From Amycolatopsis methanolica 239 (GTDB taxonomy: Bacteria; Actinomycetota; Actinomycetes; Mycobacteriales; Pseudonocardiaceae), in contig NZ_CP009110.1 of the NCBI RefSeq assembly GCF_000739085.1, positions 3,720,001-3,784,000 on the forward strand: 64,000 bases of DNA. Reading direction: 5' to 3'. The translations under genes and the position numbers were made by a program. The notes beneath the pieces are model-generated. The model made no database searches. It had not been told where the DNA came from and saw only the letters and a program-made list of their open reading frames with translations. Positions 17,725-27,158 of this stretch are shown here, one piece after another (position 1 is the stretch's first letter; every line of letters starts with the position of its first letter).

Positions 17725-17778
17725 GACAGGAACGGTATTCGCCGCGCCCTGACCTGCGCTTCTCGATTCCTGACCGGT

Positions 17779-17930
17779 TCACCGCGGGTCGCCGGCGACC
17801 TCCCGCAGCTGGTGCCGCCCGCTCGCGCCGAGCTCCGGGTAGGCGTTGTGCAGGTGCGAGCTCACGGTGCGCGGCGACAGGAACAGCTGGTCGGCGATCT
17901 CGCGGTTGCGCAGGCCGCGCGCGCATGCTT
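17779..17930 (-). pseudogene. LuxR-family regulator, C-terminal HTH fragment
   Basis: GLRNREIADQLFLSPRTVSSHLHN plus LGASGRHQLREV is the end of a LuxR-type helix-turn-helix (normally preceded by LTxRExEV). The first helix and the whole sensor domain are missing, and the frame runs into the divergent small gene's leader. A relic of a regulator deleted on its 5' side. Confidence 0.7.
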
Positions 17931-17981
17931 GACCAGGCCCAGTGTGGGTACCCACTTCCGCCAACCCGGCAGGAGGACCCG

Positions 17982-18269
17982 ATGTCGACGAGCGAGACCG
18001 GGCACGTCACGGGCACGCGGGACAAGGATTACAACATCATCTGGTTCGTCGAGGCCTGCCTCAGCAACACGCTGCGGCTGGAGCGGTACATCGCCGACGC
18101 CAAGCGGGATGGCGACACCGAACTGGCCGAGTTCTTCCGCCGCGCGCGGGGCGAGAGCCGCACGGGGGCCGAGCAGGGGAAGGCCCTGCTGCGGCAGCGC
18201 CTCGCCGACGGGGGCACGTCGTCGGTCGACGAGACCGGCCTCGGGCCCACCGACGAGGCGGTCGGCTGA
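17982..18269 (+). CDS. Small conserved helical protein (ferritin-like?), 95 aa
   Basis: ATG 17982 has a near-perfect AGGAGG 5 nt upstream. The sequence (DKDYNIIWFVEACLSNTLRLE, AELAEFFRRARGESRTGAEQG) is two amphipathic helices with acidic residues spaced as in ferritin-like or rubrerythrin-like bundles, but no full di-iron ExxH pair is visible. Similar short proteins occur in mycobacteria and streptomycetes without known function. The following MmcQ-like gene lies 26 bp downstream and may be cotranscribed. Confidence 0.75.
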   Translation: MSTSETGHVTGTRDKDYNIIWFVEACLSNTLRLERYIADAKRDGDTELAEFFRRARGESRTGAEQGKALLRQRLADGGTSSVDETGLGPTDEAVG

Positions 18270-18295
18270 CCGGCAGGCGCGCCCGGGTCCAGGAT

Positions 18296-18691
18296 GTGCA
18301 CGACCTGGCCATGGCGATGCCGCACGTCCAGCGCGTCGAAGGCACCCGGGGCAGGCCCGTCTACCAGGTCGGCGGCCGGTCGTTCGTGTTCTTCCGCAAC
18401 CCACGGCCGGACGCCGCCGACCCGGTGACCGGTGAGCGCTACCCCGACGTGATCGTGTTCTGGGTCCGCTTCGAGGCCGACAAGGAGGCCCTCGTCGCCG
18501 ACGAGCGCTCGCCGTTCTTCACCACGCCCCACTTCCGCGGGCACCCGTCGGTGCTGCTGCTGGAGGCGGATGTGGGCCGGCTCGGCTACGACGAGCTGGC
18601 CGAGGTCGTCCAGGACGCGTGGCTGGCCCGCGCGTCGCCCCGCCGGGCCAGCGCCTGGCTCGCGGCGCACGGGCTGCCCACCCCGGACTAG
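18296..18691 (+). CDS. MmcQ/YjbR-family protein
   Basis: About 131 residues with the MmcQ/YjbR pattern: VHDLAMAMPHVQRVEGTRGRPVYQVGGRSFVFF at the start, ADKEALVADERSPFFTTPHFRGHPSVLL in the middle and LAEVVQDAWLARASPRRASAW at the end. The fold is CyaY-like and the family is often called DNA-binding, without firm evidence. The start is uncertain: GTG 18296 has no good Shine-Dalgarno, and ATG 18311 is an alternative. Confidence 0.75.
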   Translation: MHDLAMAMPHVQRVEGTRGRPVYQVGGRSFVFFRNPRPDAADPVTGERYPDVIVFWVRFEADKEALVADERSPFFTTPHFRGHPSVLLLEADVGRLGYDELAEVVQDAWLARASPRRASAWLAAHGLPTPD

Positions 18692-18924
18692 GTCCTGTCC
18701 GGGAGCACGTCGGCCACCTACCTGCCCCGGCACCGCAGCGGCGGATCGAGGTGGCGGCGACCCCCGCCGGGCACCACCGCGGCGCCCGAGCAGCCGGGGC
18801 GGAACCGCAAGCGGCGGTCCCCGCAGGAGCTGCGCCGGCGAGCAGCTGTCATGGATGTTCGGTGGCGGTGAGGCCGGTACGATTCGGTCTTACCACCGTG
18901 GCCTGCGTCCGCGATGCTGTGGAT

Positions 18925-19764
18925 GTGGAGTACGTGTCCAGAGTGCCGCGGCCGCCGCTGGACGGGCTGATCGACGACCTCTACTACCTGGCGGGCGCGC
19001 CGCCGTACGCCCGGCTGACGCTGCCGCCGGCGCCGTCGGCGCTGCTCGTCGTCAACCTCGGGGCGCCGTTCCGCATCCGCGCCGGCGCCGACATCGAGAC
19101 GGCCTCCTACGCCGACGGCTGCGTGCTCACCACGCCCACCCGCGCGCTGGAGTTCGGCTACCCACCCTGGACCTCGTCCGTCGGCGTGCACTTCAAGCCG
19201 TGGGGGCTGGCGCCGTTCCTGCCGATGCCCGCGGCCGAGCTGTGCGACCGGCCGGTGACGGTGGAGCAAGTGTGGGGCCGGCCCGCCGTCGCCGAACTCC
19301 AGGACCGGCTGGCCACCGCGGACGGACCGCACGAGATGCTGACGCTGCTCGAGGAGGAGCTGCGGCGACGGCTGCGCGAGACCGCAGGCCTGGGGCTGGT
19401 CCGCCACACGAGCAGCGTCATCGCGGCGGCAGGCGGGGCCGTGGCGATCGGCGACCTGACCGTGGCAGCCGGTATCAGCAGCACCCATCTGGCGCACCGG
19501 TTCAAGCAGCTCGTCGGCGTCACGCCGAAGCGGCTGGCCCGCACCCACCGCCTCCTCGCCACCGTGTTCGCGATCGACCCCGCCGGGCCGGTCGACTGGG
19601 GCGGCCTCGCCGCCGCCGCGGGCTACTTCGACCAGGCCCACTTCGGCCACGAACTGCGGGAGTTCACCGGGCTCACGCCGACCCGGTACCTCGAAGTCCG
19701 GCGGCGGTTCCTGCGCGAACACCCCGGCCACGCGCTGGAGGGCTGGCCGCTGCCCGCCGATTGA
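18925..19764 (+). CDS. AraC-family transcriptional regulator
   Basis: About 279 residues. The N-terminal part (PPLDGLIDDLYYL to VGVHFKPWGLAPFL) is a sensory domain of the DUF6597 type, and the C-terminal 100 residues carry two helix-turn-helix units: IGDLTVAAGISSTHLAHRFKQLVGVTPKRLAR and WGGLAAAAGYFDQAHFGHELREFTGLTPTRYLE, the second being the AraC signature. GTG 18925 is chosen; GTG 18919 is equally possible. The target may be the reductase gene 68 bp downstream in the same direction. Confidence 0.82.
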   Translation: MEYVSRVPRPPLDGLIDDLYYLAGAPPYARLTLPPAPSALLVVNLGAPFRIRAGADIETASYADGCVLTTPTRALEFGYPPWTSSVGVHFKPWGLAPFLPMPAAELCDRPVTVEQVWGRPAVAELQDRLATADGPHEMLTLLEEELRRRLRETAGLGLVRHTSSVIAAAGGAVAIGDLTVAAGISSTHLAHRFKQLVGVTPKRLARTHRLLATVFAIDPAGPVDWGGLAAAAGYFDQAHFGHELREFTGLTPTRYLEVRRRFLREHPGHALEGWPLPAD

Positions 19765-19832
19765 TTTCTTACAAGAGCCGCGGCTCACGACCCGCTAGTT
19801 TCCGGGGCACCCAAGCAGAGGAGGCGAGCCCC

Positions 19833-20414
19833 GTGGGCAAGGTGGTCATGTACAGCTCGGTGTCAGTGGACGGCTTCATCGCGGACAAAAACGACCAGCC
19901 CGGACCGCTGTTCGACTGGCTGACCAGCGGTGACGTCCCCTTGGACGACAGCGGGGCGGTGAAGGTGTCGCAGACTTCCTACGACTACACGCGGGCGTAC
20001 TGGGACCAGATTGGGGTGACCATCGCCGGCCGCCACGTCTTCGACCTCACCGACGGCTGGGACGGGAAGCCCCCGGGCGGGATCGACCACGTGGTCGTCG
20101 TGACGCACCGGCCGCCGCCCGAGGGCTGGGACGCCGGGGCGCCGTTCCACTTCGTCGACGGTGTCGAGGCGGCCATCGCCAAGGCGCAGGAGCTCGCGGG
20201 CGACCGCCTGGTCGAGGTCGCCGCCGGTGACGTCGGCGGCCAGGTGCTCGCCGCGGGCCTGGTCGACGAGGTGCGCATGGACGTCGTCCCCGTGGTGTTC
20301 GGGTCCGGCAAGCGCTACTTCGGGCCGGTCGACGCGCAGCACCTGCTGGAGGATCCCGAGGTGGTCATCCAGGGCAACCGGGTGCTGCACCTGCGCTACC
20401 GGGTGCGCCGCTGA
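19833..20414 (+). CDS. RibD C-terminal/dihydrofolate reductase-fold protein
   Basis: A 193-residue protein with VVMYSSVSVDGFIADKNDQPGPLFDWL at the N-terminus, IAGRHVFDLTDGWDGKPPGG and the closing MDVVPVVFGSGKRYFGP, all typical of the RibD_C/DHFR-like family common in actinobacteria. NADPH-dependent reductase fold; physiological substrate unknown. GTG 19833 follows GAGGCGAG. It converges on the Sua5-type gene, with only seven bases between stops. Confidence 0.88.
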   Translation: MGKVVMYSSVSVDGFIADKNDQPGPLFDWLTSGDVPLDDSGAVKVSQTSYDYTRAYWDQIGVTIAGRHVFDLTDGWDGKPPGGIDHVVVVTHRPPPEGWDAGAPFHFVDGVEAAIAKAQELAGDRLVEVAAGDVGGQVLAAGLVDEVRMDVVPVVFGSGKRYFGPVDAQHLLEDPEVVIQGNRVLHLRYRVRR

Positions 20415-20421
20415 CCGCGCG

Positions 20422-21399
20422 TCACCCCGCGTCGCGGGGCCCGGCGGCGCGGCGCAGCCGGTTGGCGATCGCAAGACCAAGCCCCTCCTCCGGCGGCAGG
20501 GACGCCACCACGAGGTCGCAGCCCCGCTGGTCGAACTCGCGCAGGAACCCGTAGAGGCCGCGCGCGTAGGCGGCCATCGAGCCGGGGACCGGCACCACCG
20601 CGTGCACCGCCGCGGGACCGTCGCCGGACGAAGGCGGCAGCAGGACACCCGCCTTGTGTCCCTGCTCCTGCGCGAGCTCCGCTTCGACGACGACCTTTTC
20701 CGGCTCGACCAGCACGACCCGCGCCTGCGGCGCGTAGTGCGAGGGGTGCTGGCCCGGCACCCGGACGTGGCTCGTCGACGGGACCGCGACGGGCCGCCCC
20801 AGCACCGCTTCGAGGTCCTCGCGCGTCACCCCACCGGGCCGCAGGACGCTCGGGGTCTCGCCGGTGACGTCGACGATGGTCGACTCCACACCGACGTCAC
20901 AGGGGCCGCCGTCCAGCACGAAGTCGACCACGTCGCCGAGTTCGGCCCGCACGTGCTCGGCCGTCGTGGGACTGACCGAGCCGAAGCGGTTGGCGGAAGG
21001 GGCCACGACCCCGCCGCCGAACGCCGACAGCAGCGCGAGCGCGACGGGATGGCCGGGCACCCGCACGGCCACGGTCTCCAGGCCGCCGGTCGCTTCCAGC
21101 GGCACCCGGCTCGCCCGCCGGAGCACCAGCGTCAGCGGCCCGGGCCAGAAGCGCTCGGCCAGCAGGCGCGCCGTCTCGGGCACGTCCTCGACCCACTCCC
21201 CCAGCAGGTCCGCGCCGCCGATGTGCACGATCAACGGATGCGACGGCGGGCGCCCCTTGGCCTGGAACACCCGCGTCACAGCGGCCGCGTCCTCGGCGTT
21301 GGCGCCCAGGCCGTAGACCGTCTCGGTGGGGAGGGCCACCAAGCGCCCGGCGCGCAGCAGGCCGGCCGCCTTGTCGATGTCGTTGGTACTCGCCGTCAC
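20422..21399 (-). CDS. L-threonylcarbamoyladenylate synthase (Sua5/YciO/YrdC family)
   Basis: About 325 residues: YrdC domain (LLRAGRLVALPTETVYGLGANA, the KPTETVYGLG-type nucleotide motif; ALLSAFGGGVVAPSANRFGSVSPTTA; VLDGGPCDVGVESTIVDV) followed by a C-terminal Sua5 extension (PGQHPSHYAPQARVVLVE). It makes threonylcarbamoyl-AMP for the t6A37 tRNA modification. GTG 21399 is nine bases after GGGAGG; an ATG at 21408 would sit too close to that site. Actinobacteria often carry a second, shorter copy near prmC, so this may be the long paralog. Confidence 0.9.
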   Translation of the reverse strand: MTASTNDIDKAAGLLRAGRLVALPTETVYGLGANAEDAAAVTRVFQAKGRPPSHPLIVHIGGADLLGEWVEDVPETARLLAERFWPGPLTLVLRRASRVPLEATGGLETVAVRVPGHPVALALLSAFGGGVVAPSANRFGSVSPTTAEHVRAELGDVVDFVLDGGPCDVGVESTIVDVTGETPSVLRPGGVTREDLEAVLGRPVAVPSTSHVRVPGQHPSHYAPQARVVLVEPEKVVVEAELAQEQGHKAGVLLPPSSGDGPAAVHAVVPVPGSMAAYARGLYGFLREFDQRGCDLVVASLPPEEGLGLAIANRLRRAAGPRDAG

Positions 21400-21851
21400 G
21401 GGCGCCATCCTCCCACCGGCCCGCTCACCCCTCGCGGACCCGGCCCCCCTACCAGGGGTGACAACGGCTGTCGGGCACCCTCGGGGCCTCGATGGCGAGC
21501 AGGTCACTCGTCGAACACCGCGGCCCCTGCCGGTTCACCGCGAGCGGGCCGCTCGACCGCCATGCTGCCGGGCGGAGGGCCTGGTCGTACCGGACGGGGA
21601 ATGACAGGCACGTCAACCTCCCTCGACTGGCCGTGTTCGGCTGCCCGTACCCGTCTGCGTGCGGCCGCGCGTCGCTGCGAACCGGAACGTGTCGCCGGCC
21701 CGGGCGGCCGGACGTGCTCGACGCGGCTGATCGACGCACACCCCACCTTCGGGCCAGGCGAACGCGGCACCGTCTGGCCCCGCGCACGTCGGCAAAAGCG
21801 CGGTGCCGTCACGCATCGACCTCAGGGGCACCCCGACGTCGTGCCGTCCGG
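21400..21851. other. 452-bp gene-free stretch
   Basis: All open frames here are arginine/proline-rich shadows with no recognisable protein motif on either strand. It probably holds the Sua5 gene promoter on its left side and the end of the salicylate operon on the right. No clear terminator hairpin was found. Confidence 0.5.
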
Positions 21852-23540
21852 TCACGCCGTGACGCCCGGGGAGAGCCGGTCGGCGATGTCGGCGCGCAGC
21901 GCCTTCTTGTCGATCTTGCCGACCTTGGTGGATTTCAGCTCGTCGACCAGCACCAGGTGCTCGGGCAGCTTGAACTTCGCGACCCCGAGCCGCTCCATGG
22001 ACTCGCGGATCTCGTCCAGCGTGATGGTGGCGCCGGGCTTGGGCACGACGTAGAGGCAGACCCGTTCGCCAAGCACCGGGTCCGGCATCGCGACGGCGGC
22101 GACCTGGCGCACCGACGGGAGCTGGTAGACGAGGTTTTCCACCTCCTCGGCGGAAATCTTTTCCCCGCCGCGGTTGATCATGTCCTTGTCCCGGCCCTCG
22201 ACGATCAGGTTGCCCTCGGGTGTCATCCGGCAGATGTCACCGGAGCGGTACCAGCCGTCGGCGGTGAAGGCGCGGGTGTTCTGCTCGGCGGCTTTGTAGT
22301 AGCCGCGGGGGGTGTAGGGGCCGCGGGTGAGCAGCGAGCCGGGCTCGCCGGGCGGGACGTCGATGTCGAAGGCGTCGACCAGGCGCACCTCGTCGGCGGG
22401 TGAGACCGGGCGGCCCTGCGTGGTGCAGATGACCTCCTCGTCGTCGTCGAGCCGGGTGACGTTGAGCAGTCCCTCGGCCATGCCGAACACCTGCTGCAGC
22501 CTCGTGCCCAGCGTGGGCTTGATTCGGTGAGCGAGGTTGTCGGCCAGCCGCGCCCCGCCGACCTGCAGGACCCGCAGGCTCGTCAGTTCACCGGCGCCGT
22601 GCTCGGCGGCGTGTTCGAGCCACCGCGCGGCAACCGCGGGGACGACCGCGGTGTGGGTGACGCCTTCGGCCGCGATCGTGGCGAAGGCCCGCACCGGTTC
22701 CGGCGAGGGCAGCATGACGACCCGTCCGCCCGCGAGCAGCGTGCCGAGGATGCCCGGGCAGGCCAGCGGGAAGTTGTGGCCGGCCGGCAGGCTGACCAGG
22801 TAGACCGCGTCCGGGCCGAGCGCGGCGTACTCGACTGCGATGCGGGCGTTGTAGGCGTAGTCGTCGTGGGTGCGGGCGATCAGCTTGGGCAGCCCGGTGG
22901 TGCCGCCGGAGAGCAGGAACACCGCGACGTCCCGGCTGTCCGGCCCGGCCCCGTCCAGCCGCGCCCGGTCGGCGGCCGGGTCCGTGCTCGGGCCGCAGAG
23001 AGCGCGCAGGTCCACGCTGCCCGGGGCAAGGTTCTCCCCCGCGACGAGCACGTGCCACGCCTCGCCGGTCACTTCCCGCACCGCCGGGCCCAGCTCGTGG
23101 GCCAGAACCTGGTGGTCGAAGTCGCGCAGCACGTCGGGTACGGCGATCGCGGTGGCCTCGGCGTGGCGGGCGAGGTAGGTCAGCTCGGTGCGGCGGTGCG
23201 CGGTCAGCGCCATCACCGGCACGATCCCGGCGCGCAGGCAGGCCAGGGTGAGCACCACGAACTCCCACCCGTTGCCCAGCTGCATGATCAGCCGGTGGCC
23301 GCGGGCGAGCCCCAGGTCGAGCAGGCGCACCGCGGCCGCGTCCGCCCGCTCGGTCAGCTCGGCGTGGCTCAGGCGGGTGCCGTCCGCGGCGTCGATGAGC
23401 GCGGGCGCATCCTTGGTGCGTTCGGCGACCCCTCGCAGCAGGTCTCCGAGCGGGGCCCCCGCCCAGTAGCCGGCCTCGACGAAACGCTCGGCGTCGGCGT
23501 CGGGCCAGGGGACGGTGTGGTCACTGATCGGGCTGGGCAT
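21852..23540 (-). CDS. sdgA: Aryl-acid adenylate-forming ligase (DHB-AMP ligase-like; salicylate activation)
   Basis: A 562-residue ANL-superfamily enzyme: P-loop FLLSGGTTGLPKLIARTH, FGMAEGLLNVTRLDD (A5), GWYRSGDICRMTPEGNLIVEGR with DKDMINRGGEKIS (A7-A8), and the C-terminal catalytic Lys in KVGKIDKKALRAD. It is closest in style to 2,3-dihydroxybenzoate/salicylate AMP ligases (DhbE/EntE). In this operon it would adenylate salicylate, as SdgA is described for Streptomyces sp. WA46; the symbol is by analogy. Its ATG overlaps the 3' end of the upstream gene by 20 bases. Confidence 0.82.
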   Translation of the reverse strand: MPSPISDHTVPWPDADAERFVEAGYWAGAPLGDLLRGVAERTKDAPALIDAADGTRLSHAELTERADAAAVRLLDLGLARGHRLIMQLGNGWEFVVLTLACLRAGIVPVMALTAHRRTELTYLARHAEATAIAVPDVLRDFDHQVLAHELGPAVREVTGEAWHVLVAGENLAPGSVDLRALCGPSTDPAADRARLDGAGPDSRDVAVFLLSGGTTGLPKLIARTHDDYAYNARIAVEYAALGPDAVYLVSLPAGHNFPLACPGILGTLLAGGRVVMLPSPEPVRAFATIAAEGVTHTAVVPAVAARWLEHAAEHGAGELTSLRVLQVGGARLADNLAHRIKPTLGTRLQQVFGMAEGLLNVTRLDDDEEVICTTQGRPVSPADEVRLVDAFDIDVPPGEPGSLLTRGPYTPRGYYKAAEQNTRAFTADGWYRSGDICRMTPEGNLIVEGRDKDMINRGGEKISAEEVENLVYQLPSVRQVAAVAMPDPVLGERVCLYVVPKPGATITLDEIRESMERLGVAKFKLPEHLVLVDELKSTKVGKIDKKALRADIADRLSPGVTA

Positions 23541-25602
23541 CGTCGGCCTCCCTGGGGATGATCACGGCGTCCAGCGCGACGAGGCCGTCGCGGGTCAGCC
23601 GCAGCGGGTTGATTTCGATCTCGTCGAGGCCGGGGTTGTCCACCAGCAGGTGCCCGAGGGCGCTGACGACCGCACCCAGCTCTTTCGCGTCGAGCACGGG
23701 ACCACCACGCCACGCCTCGAGCAGGGCGCGGCCGGCCAGTTCGTCCGGCATCGCCGCGGCCTCGGCCGGGCTGAGCGGCGCCAGCCGGATCGCGACATCG
23801 GCGAGCGCTTCGGCCGTCGTACCGCCCAGTCCGAACAGCACGATCGGCCCGAACACCGGATCCCGCCGCGCGCCGAGCACCAGGTCCACACCGGACGGCG
23901 CCATCGCCTCGACCAGGTAACGCCGCGCTCCGGCAGCGTCGAGCGCGTCCAGTGCGGAGTCGAGCTCGTCCGGGGTGCGCACGTTCAAGTGCACGCCGCC
24001 GATCTCGGTCTTGTGCAGGACGGTGGCGTCGAGGATCTTCACCGCCACCTGGCCACCGAGTTCCCGCAGCGCGGCGTGCGCGTCCGCCCGGTTCGCGCAG
24101 ACCCGTCGCGGCGTGGTCGCGATCCCGAGCCGGCCGAGCACGTCCTTGGCCTGGTTCTCGTCGTGAGGGCCGCTGATTCCGGACGGAACCGGCACCGGCG
24201 CAGTTGTTACGCCGTCGCGGGCACGTGCCGCTGCGTCGGCGATCAGCGCGCCCGTCGCCGTGGCGACGCCGCGCGCGTCCGCCGCGACCGCGATCCCGGC
24301 GTCCAGCAGCGCCCGGCGTTCCGCGGCAACCTCTTCGCCGCTGCCGCCGACGCCGAACACGACCGGCACCTCTCGGGTGAGGCCACGACGTGCCGCCTCC
24401 GCCAGGTTCACGGCGTCGGGCTCGTGCAGCGCGTACCCGGCGATCACGTCGACACCGGGGTCGGCGGCGACGGTGGCGAGGATCTCGCCCAGCTCCGGCC
24501 CGGGACGGCCGGTGTCCACCGGGTTGCGCTGGAACGTCAACGGAGGCAACAGCTCCGCGAGCCTGCGCTGGGTCTCCTCCTCCAGCTCCGGCACCTGAAC
24601 ACGGCGTCCGCGCAGGTCGTCGAGCAGCAGCAGGCCGGGGCCGGCCTGCGCGGTGACCACGCCGACACCGGGATCGTCCGCGGGCCGGGCTCGCGTGACG
24701 GCCAGCGCGCCGACCGCGTCGACCAGCTCGCGCTCGTCGGCGACCAGCACCGCGCCGGCTTGGGCCAGGGCCGCCCGGGTGGTGCGCCACGAGGTTGCCA
24801 GCGCACCGGTGTGGGAGGCGGCGAAGGCGCCGACATCGTGTTGCCCCACCACCAGGGCCACGACCGGGCGCTTGCGGGCCAGGCACCGCACCGACTCCAC
24901 CAGCCGGGGACCGTCGGCGACCGACTCGACGTGCAGCGCGACCGCGCCGGTGTGCGGATCCTCGGCCAGGTAGTCCAGGATGTCCGGTGCGGTGACATCG
25001 ACCCCGTTGCCCAGTCCCACGGCGAGGCTGATCCCGTGACCGGCCTCGGTCAGCAGGAACGACACCGCGTGGTTGACACCGCCGCTGGCCGCCACCACCG
25101 CGACCCGGCCCGGGCGGATCCCCGCCACGCCCGGCACGAAGCTGGCCGTGACCCCCGCGTGCGGCGCCAGGAACCCGCTCGTGTTCGGGCCCAGCACGCG
25201 GATCCCGGTCTCCCGCACCACCTGCGCCACGGCCTCCTGGTGCTCGATGCCCGCGCCACCGGCTTCGGCGAACCCGCCACCGCAGATCACCGCGGCACGC
25301 ACCCCGGCCTGCGCGGCCTCGGCGAGGACACCGGGACACGCGGCGGCGGGGACGCAGATCATCGCCAGGTCCACCGGGCCCGCTCCGGTCGCGGCGCCCA
25401 GCGACGGGTGCATCGTCTCGTCGCGGCCGTTGACCAGTGCCAGGTGCCCGCCGCCGTCGGCGAACGAAGCCAGTGAACGCGCCATCGTCGCGCCCAGCTT
25501 GCCCGGGGTCCTCGACGCACCGACCACGGCGATGCCGCGAGGAGTGAACATCGGGGCCAGTGCGCAATCGGTCCGCTGCCCGACCGGGAGTGTGCTGGTC
25601 AC
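23521..25602 (-). CDS. Acyl-CoA synthetase, NDP-forming type (CoA-binding + ATP-grasp)
   Basis: A 693-residue protein. Residues about 15-130 are a CoA-binding domain (FTPRGIAVVGASRTPGKLG), 150-430 are succinyl-CoA-synthetase-like (VAVVAASGGVNHAVSFLL and the phospho-His region VGQHDVGAFAASHTGALA), and 470-693 are an ATP-grasp_5 domain (AVKILDATVLHKTEIGGVHLN, DNPGLDEIEINPL). GTG 25602 overlaps the hydroxylase stop. In the operon it could form salicylyl-CoA directly, or accept the acyl from the neighbouring AMP ligase; which enzyme does what is not resolvable here. Confidence 0.88.
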   Translation of the reverse strand: MTSTLPVGQRTDCALAPMFTPRGIAVVGASRTPGKLGATMARSLASFADGGGHLALVNGRDETMHPSLGAATGAGPVDLAMICVPAAACPGVLAEAAQAGVRAAVICGGGFAEAGGAGIEHQEAVAQVVRETGIRVLGPNTSGFLAPHAGVTASFVPGVAGIRPGRVAVVAASGGVNHAVSFLLTEAGHGISLAVGLGNGVDVTAPDILDYLAEDPHTGAVALHVESVADGPRLVESVRCLARKRPVVALVVGQHDVGAFAASHTGALATSWRTTRAALAQAGAVLVADERELVDAVGALAVTRARPADDPGVGVVTAQAGPGLLLLDDLRGRRVQVPELEEETQRRLAELLPPLTFQRNPVDTGRPGPELGEILATVAADPGVDVIAGYALHEPDAVNLAEAARRGLTREVPVVFGVGGSGEEVAAERRALLDAGIAVAADARGVATATGALIADAAARARDGVTTAPVPVPSGISGPHDENQAKDVLGRLGIATTPRRVCANRADAHAALRELGGQVAVKILDATVLHKTEIGGVHLNVRTPDELDSALDALDAAGARRYLVEAMAPSGVDLVLGARRDPVFGPIVLFGLGGTTAEALADVAIRLAPLSPAEAAAMPDELAGRALLEAWRGGPVLDAKELGAVVSALGHLLVDNPGLDEIEINPLRLTRDGLVALDAVIIPREADDAQPDQ

Positions 25603-27158
25603 GCCACACCCCCGATCAGGTCGGCGCGGCCGGACAGGACGGCGGTCACGGCCTGGTCCCGGTCCATGCCGGGATCGACCAGCAGGGCCGGGATCCCCTC
25701 GACCATCCGGGCGCGCTCGCACACCAGGGTGCGGGTGAGCGGTGTTCCGCCGTGCACGGCGACGAGCACCGGCGAGCCCGGCGTCGCGGCCAGCTTCTCG
25801 TACACGGCGGGCAGGTCCTCTTCGGACTTCGGCGCCGCGATGACCGCGCCCCACGGGCCGTCCCCCTGCTGCAGCGGCAGCTCGGTGGAGCCCAGAACGC
25901 GAACCGGGGTTCCGTCCGCGGCGACAGCGACCTTGACCAGCCGCCCCGGGGTGGACCAGCCGCCCGCGGTGAAGGGCGCCTGCAGGGGCTCGGCGCCGTG
26001 TTCGGTCACCCACGCCCGGTGCGTGGCCTCGACGAAGTCGGGGGCGCGCCGGGCCAGCCGGGCGTCGGTGATGCTGCGGGACAGGAAGTGGTAGGCGAAC
26101 TGCCACGGCTGGAAGGTGTCGTAGTACTGGCCGAAGTGCTCCCACCATGCCAGGCTCGGCCGCGCCGAGTCCTGGATCTTCCGCACCGACGGCTGCGCGG
26201 CCTCCTCGTAGGCGGCCAGCGCGGCGGCGAGGTCGTTCCGGTGTTCGGTGAGCGCGCGGGACAGCGCGATCGCGTCCTCCATCGCCATTTTCGTTCCCGA
26301 ACCCACCGAGAAGTGCGCGGTGTGCACGGCGTCGCCGAGCAGAACCACCGGCCGCGGCTTCAGGGTGTGCCACCGCTGAGTGCGGCGGGTGCGGAAGTTG
26401 CCCCAGCGCGAGTTGTTGGTGAGCAGCCGCTTCCCCGCGATCTGGTCCGCGAACAGCTTTTCCAGGTAGTCCTTGGACTTCAGGTCGCTCACGCCGGGCG
26501 GCTGGGACGTGTCGAACTCATCCAGCCCGGCACGCCGCCAGGTCGCCTCGTCGGTCTCCACGATGAACGTCGACACCTCGGCCGAGATCGGGTACCCGTG
26601 CACGGCGAACACCCCGTCCGGGCCGCGCTCGTGCACGAAGGTCAGCCCGTCGAAGAGGTAGTCGGTGCCGAACCAGATGAACTTCGCCGTCGCGGTCTCC
26701 ACCCGCACGCCGAGATCCGCCTCCAGCTGCTCGCGGATCTTCGACCCGGTTCCGTCGGCCGCGACCACGAGGTCGTAGCCGACCAGGTCGTCCAGCGCGA
26801 CCTCGCTGGAAAACCGCAGCTCCGCACCGGCATCCCGGGCGCGGGCTTGCATCAGCGCGAGCAGCGTCTTGCGGACGATCGCGGCCATCCCGTTGCCACC
26901 GCAGCGGATCCGCGCGCCCTTGAGGCGCACCTCGATCTCGTCCCAGTGCCGGCCGTGCTCGGTCAGTGCCTCGCGCAGCACCGGGTCCGCCTCGTGGATC
27001 CCGGCCAGGGTGCAGTCGGAGAACACCACCCCGAACCCGAACGTGTCGTCGGCCCGGTTGCGTTCGAACACGGTGACCTCGATCGACGGGTCGGCCCGCC
27101 GGATCAGCGTGGCGAGGAACAGCCCGCCGGGACCGCCTCCCGCGACGGCGACGCGCAT
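25599..27158 (-). CDS. sdgC: FAD-dependent salicylyl-CoA 5-hydroxylase-type monooxygenase
   Basis: A 519-residue flavin monooxygenase: VAVAGGGPGGLFLATLIRR (FAD ADP-binding), DLVVAADGTGSKIR (DG motif) and VVLLGDAVHTAHFSVGSGTKMAMEDAIAL (GD motif). This group acts on aryl-CoA esters (salicylyl-CoA, anthraniloyl-CoA) rather than free acids; the GDAVHTAHFSVGSGTK variant and the length fit. It would 5-hydroxylate salicylyl-CoA to gentisyl-CoA. Start ATG shares one base with the stop of the hydrolase gene upstream. Symbol by analogy with the Streptomyces sdg pathway. Confidence 0.85.
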   Translation of the reverse strand: MRVAVAGGGPGGLFLATLIRRADPSIEVTVFERNRADDTFGFGVVFSDCTLAGIHEADPVLREALTEHGRHWDEIEVRLKGARIRCGGNGMAAIVRKTLLALMQARARDAGAELRFSSEVALDDLVGYDLVVAADGTGSKIREQLEADLGVRVETATAKFIWFGTDYLFDGLTFVHERGPDGVFAVHGYPISAEVSTFIVETDEATWRRAGLDEFDTSQPPGVSDLKSKDYLEKLFADQIAGKRLLTNNSRWGNFRTRRTQRWHTLKPRPVVLLGDAVHTAHFSVGSGTKMAMEDAIALSRALTEHRNDLAAALAAYEEAAQPSVRKIQDSARPSLAWWEHFGQYYDTFQPWQFAYHFLSRSITDARLARRAPDFVEATHRAWVTEHGAEPLQAPFTAGGWSTPGRLVKVAVAADGTPVRVLGSTELPLQQGDGPWGAVIAAPKSEEDLPAVYEKLAATPGSPVLVAVHGGTPLTRTLVCERARMVEGIPALLVDPGMDRDQAVTAVLSGRADLIGGVA

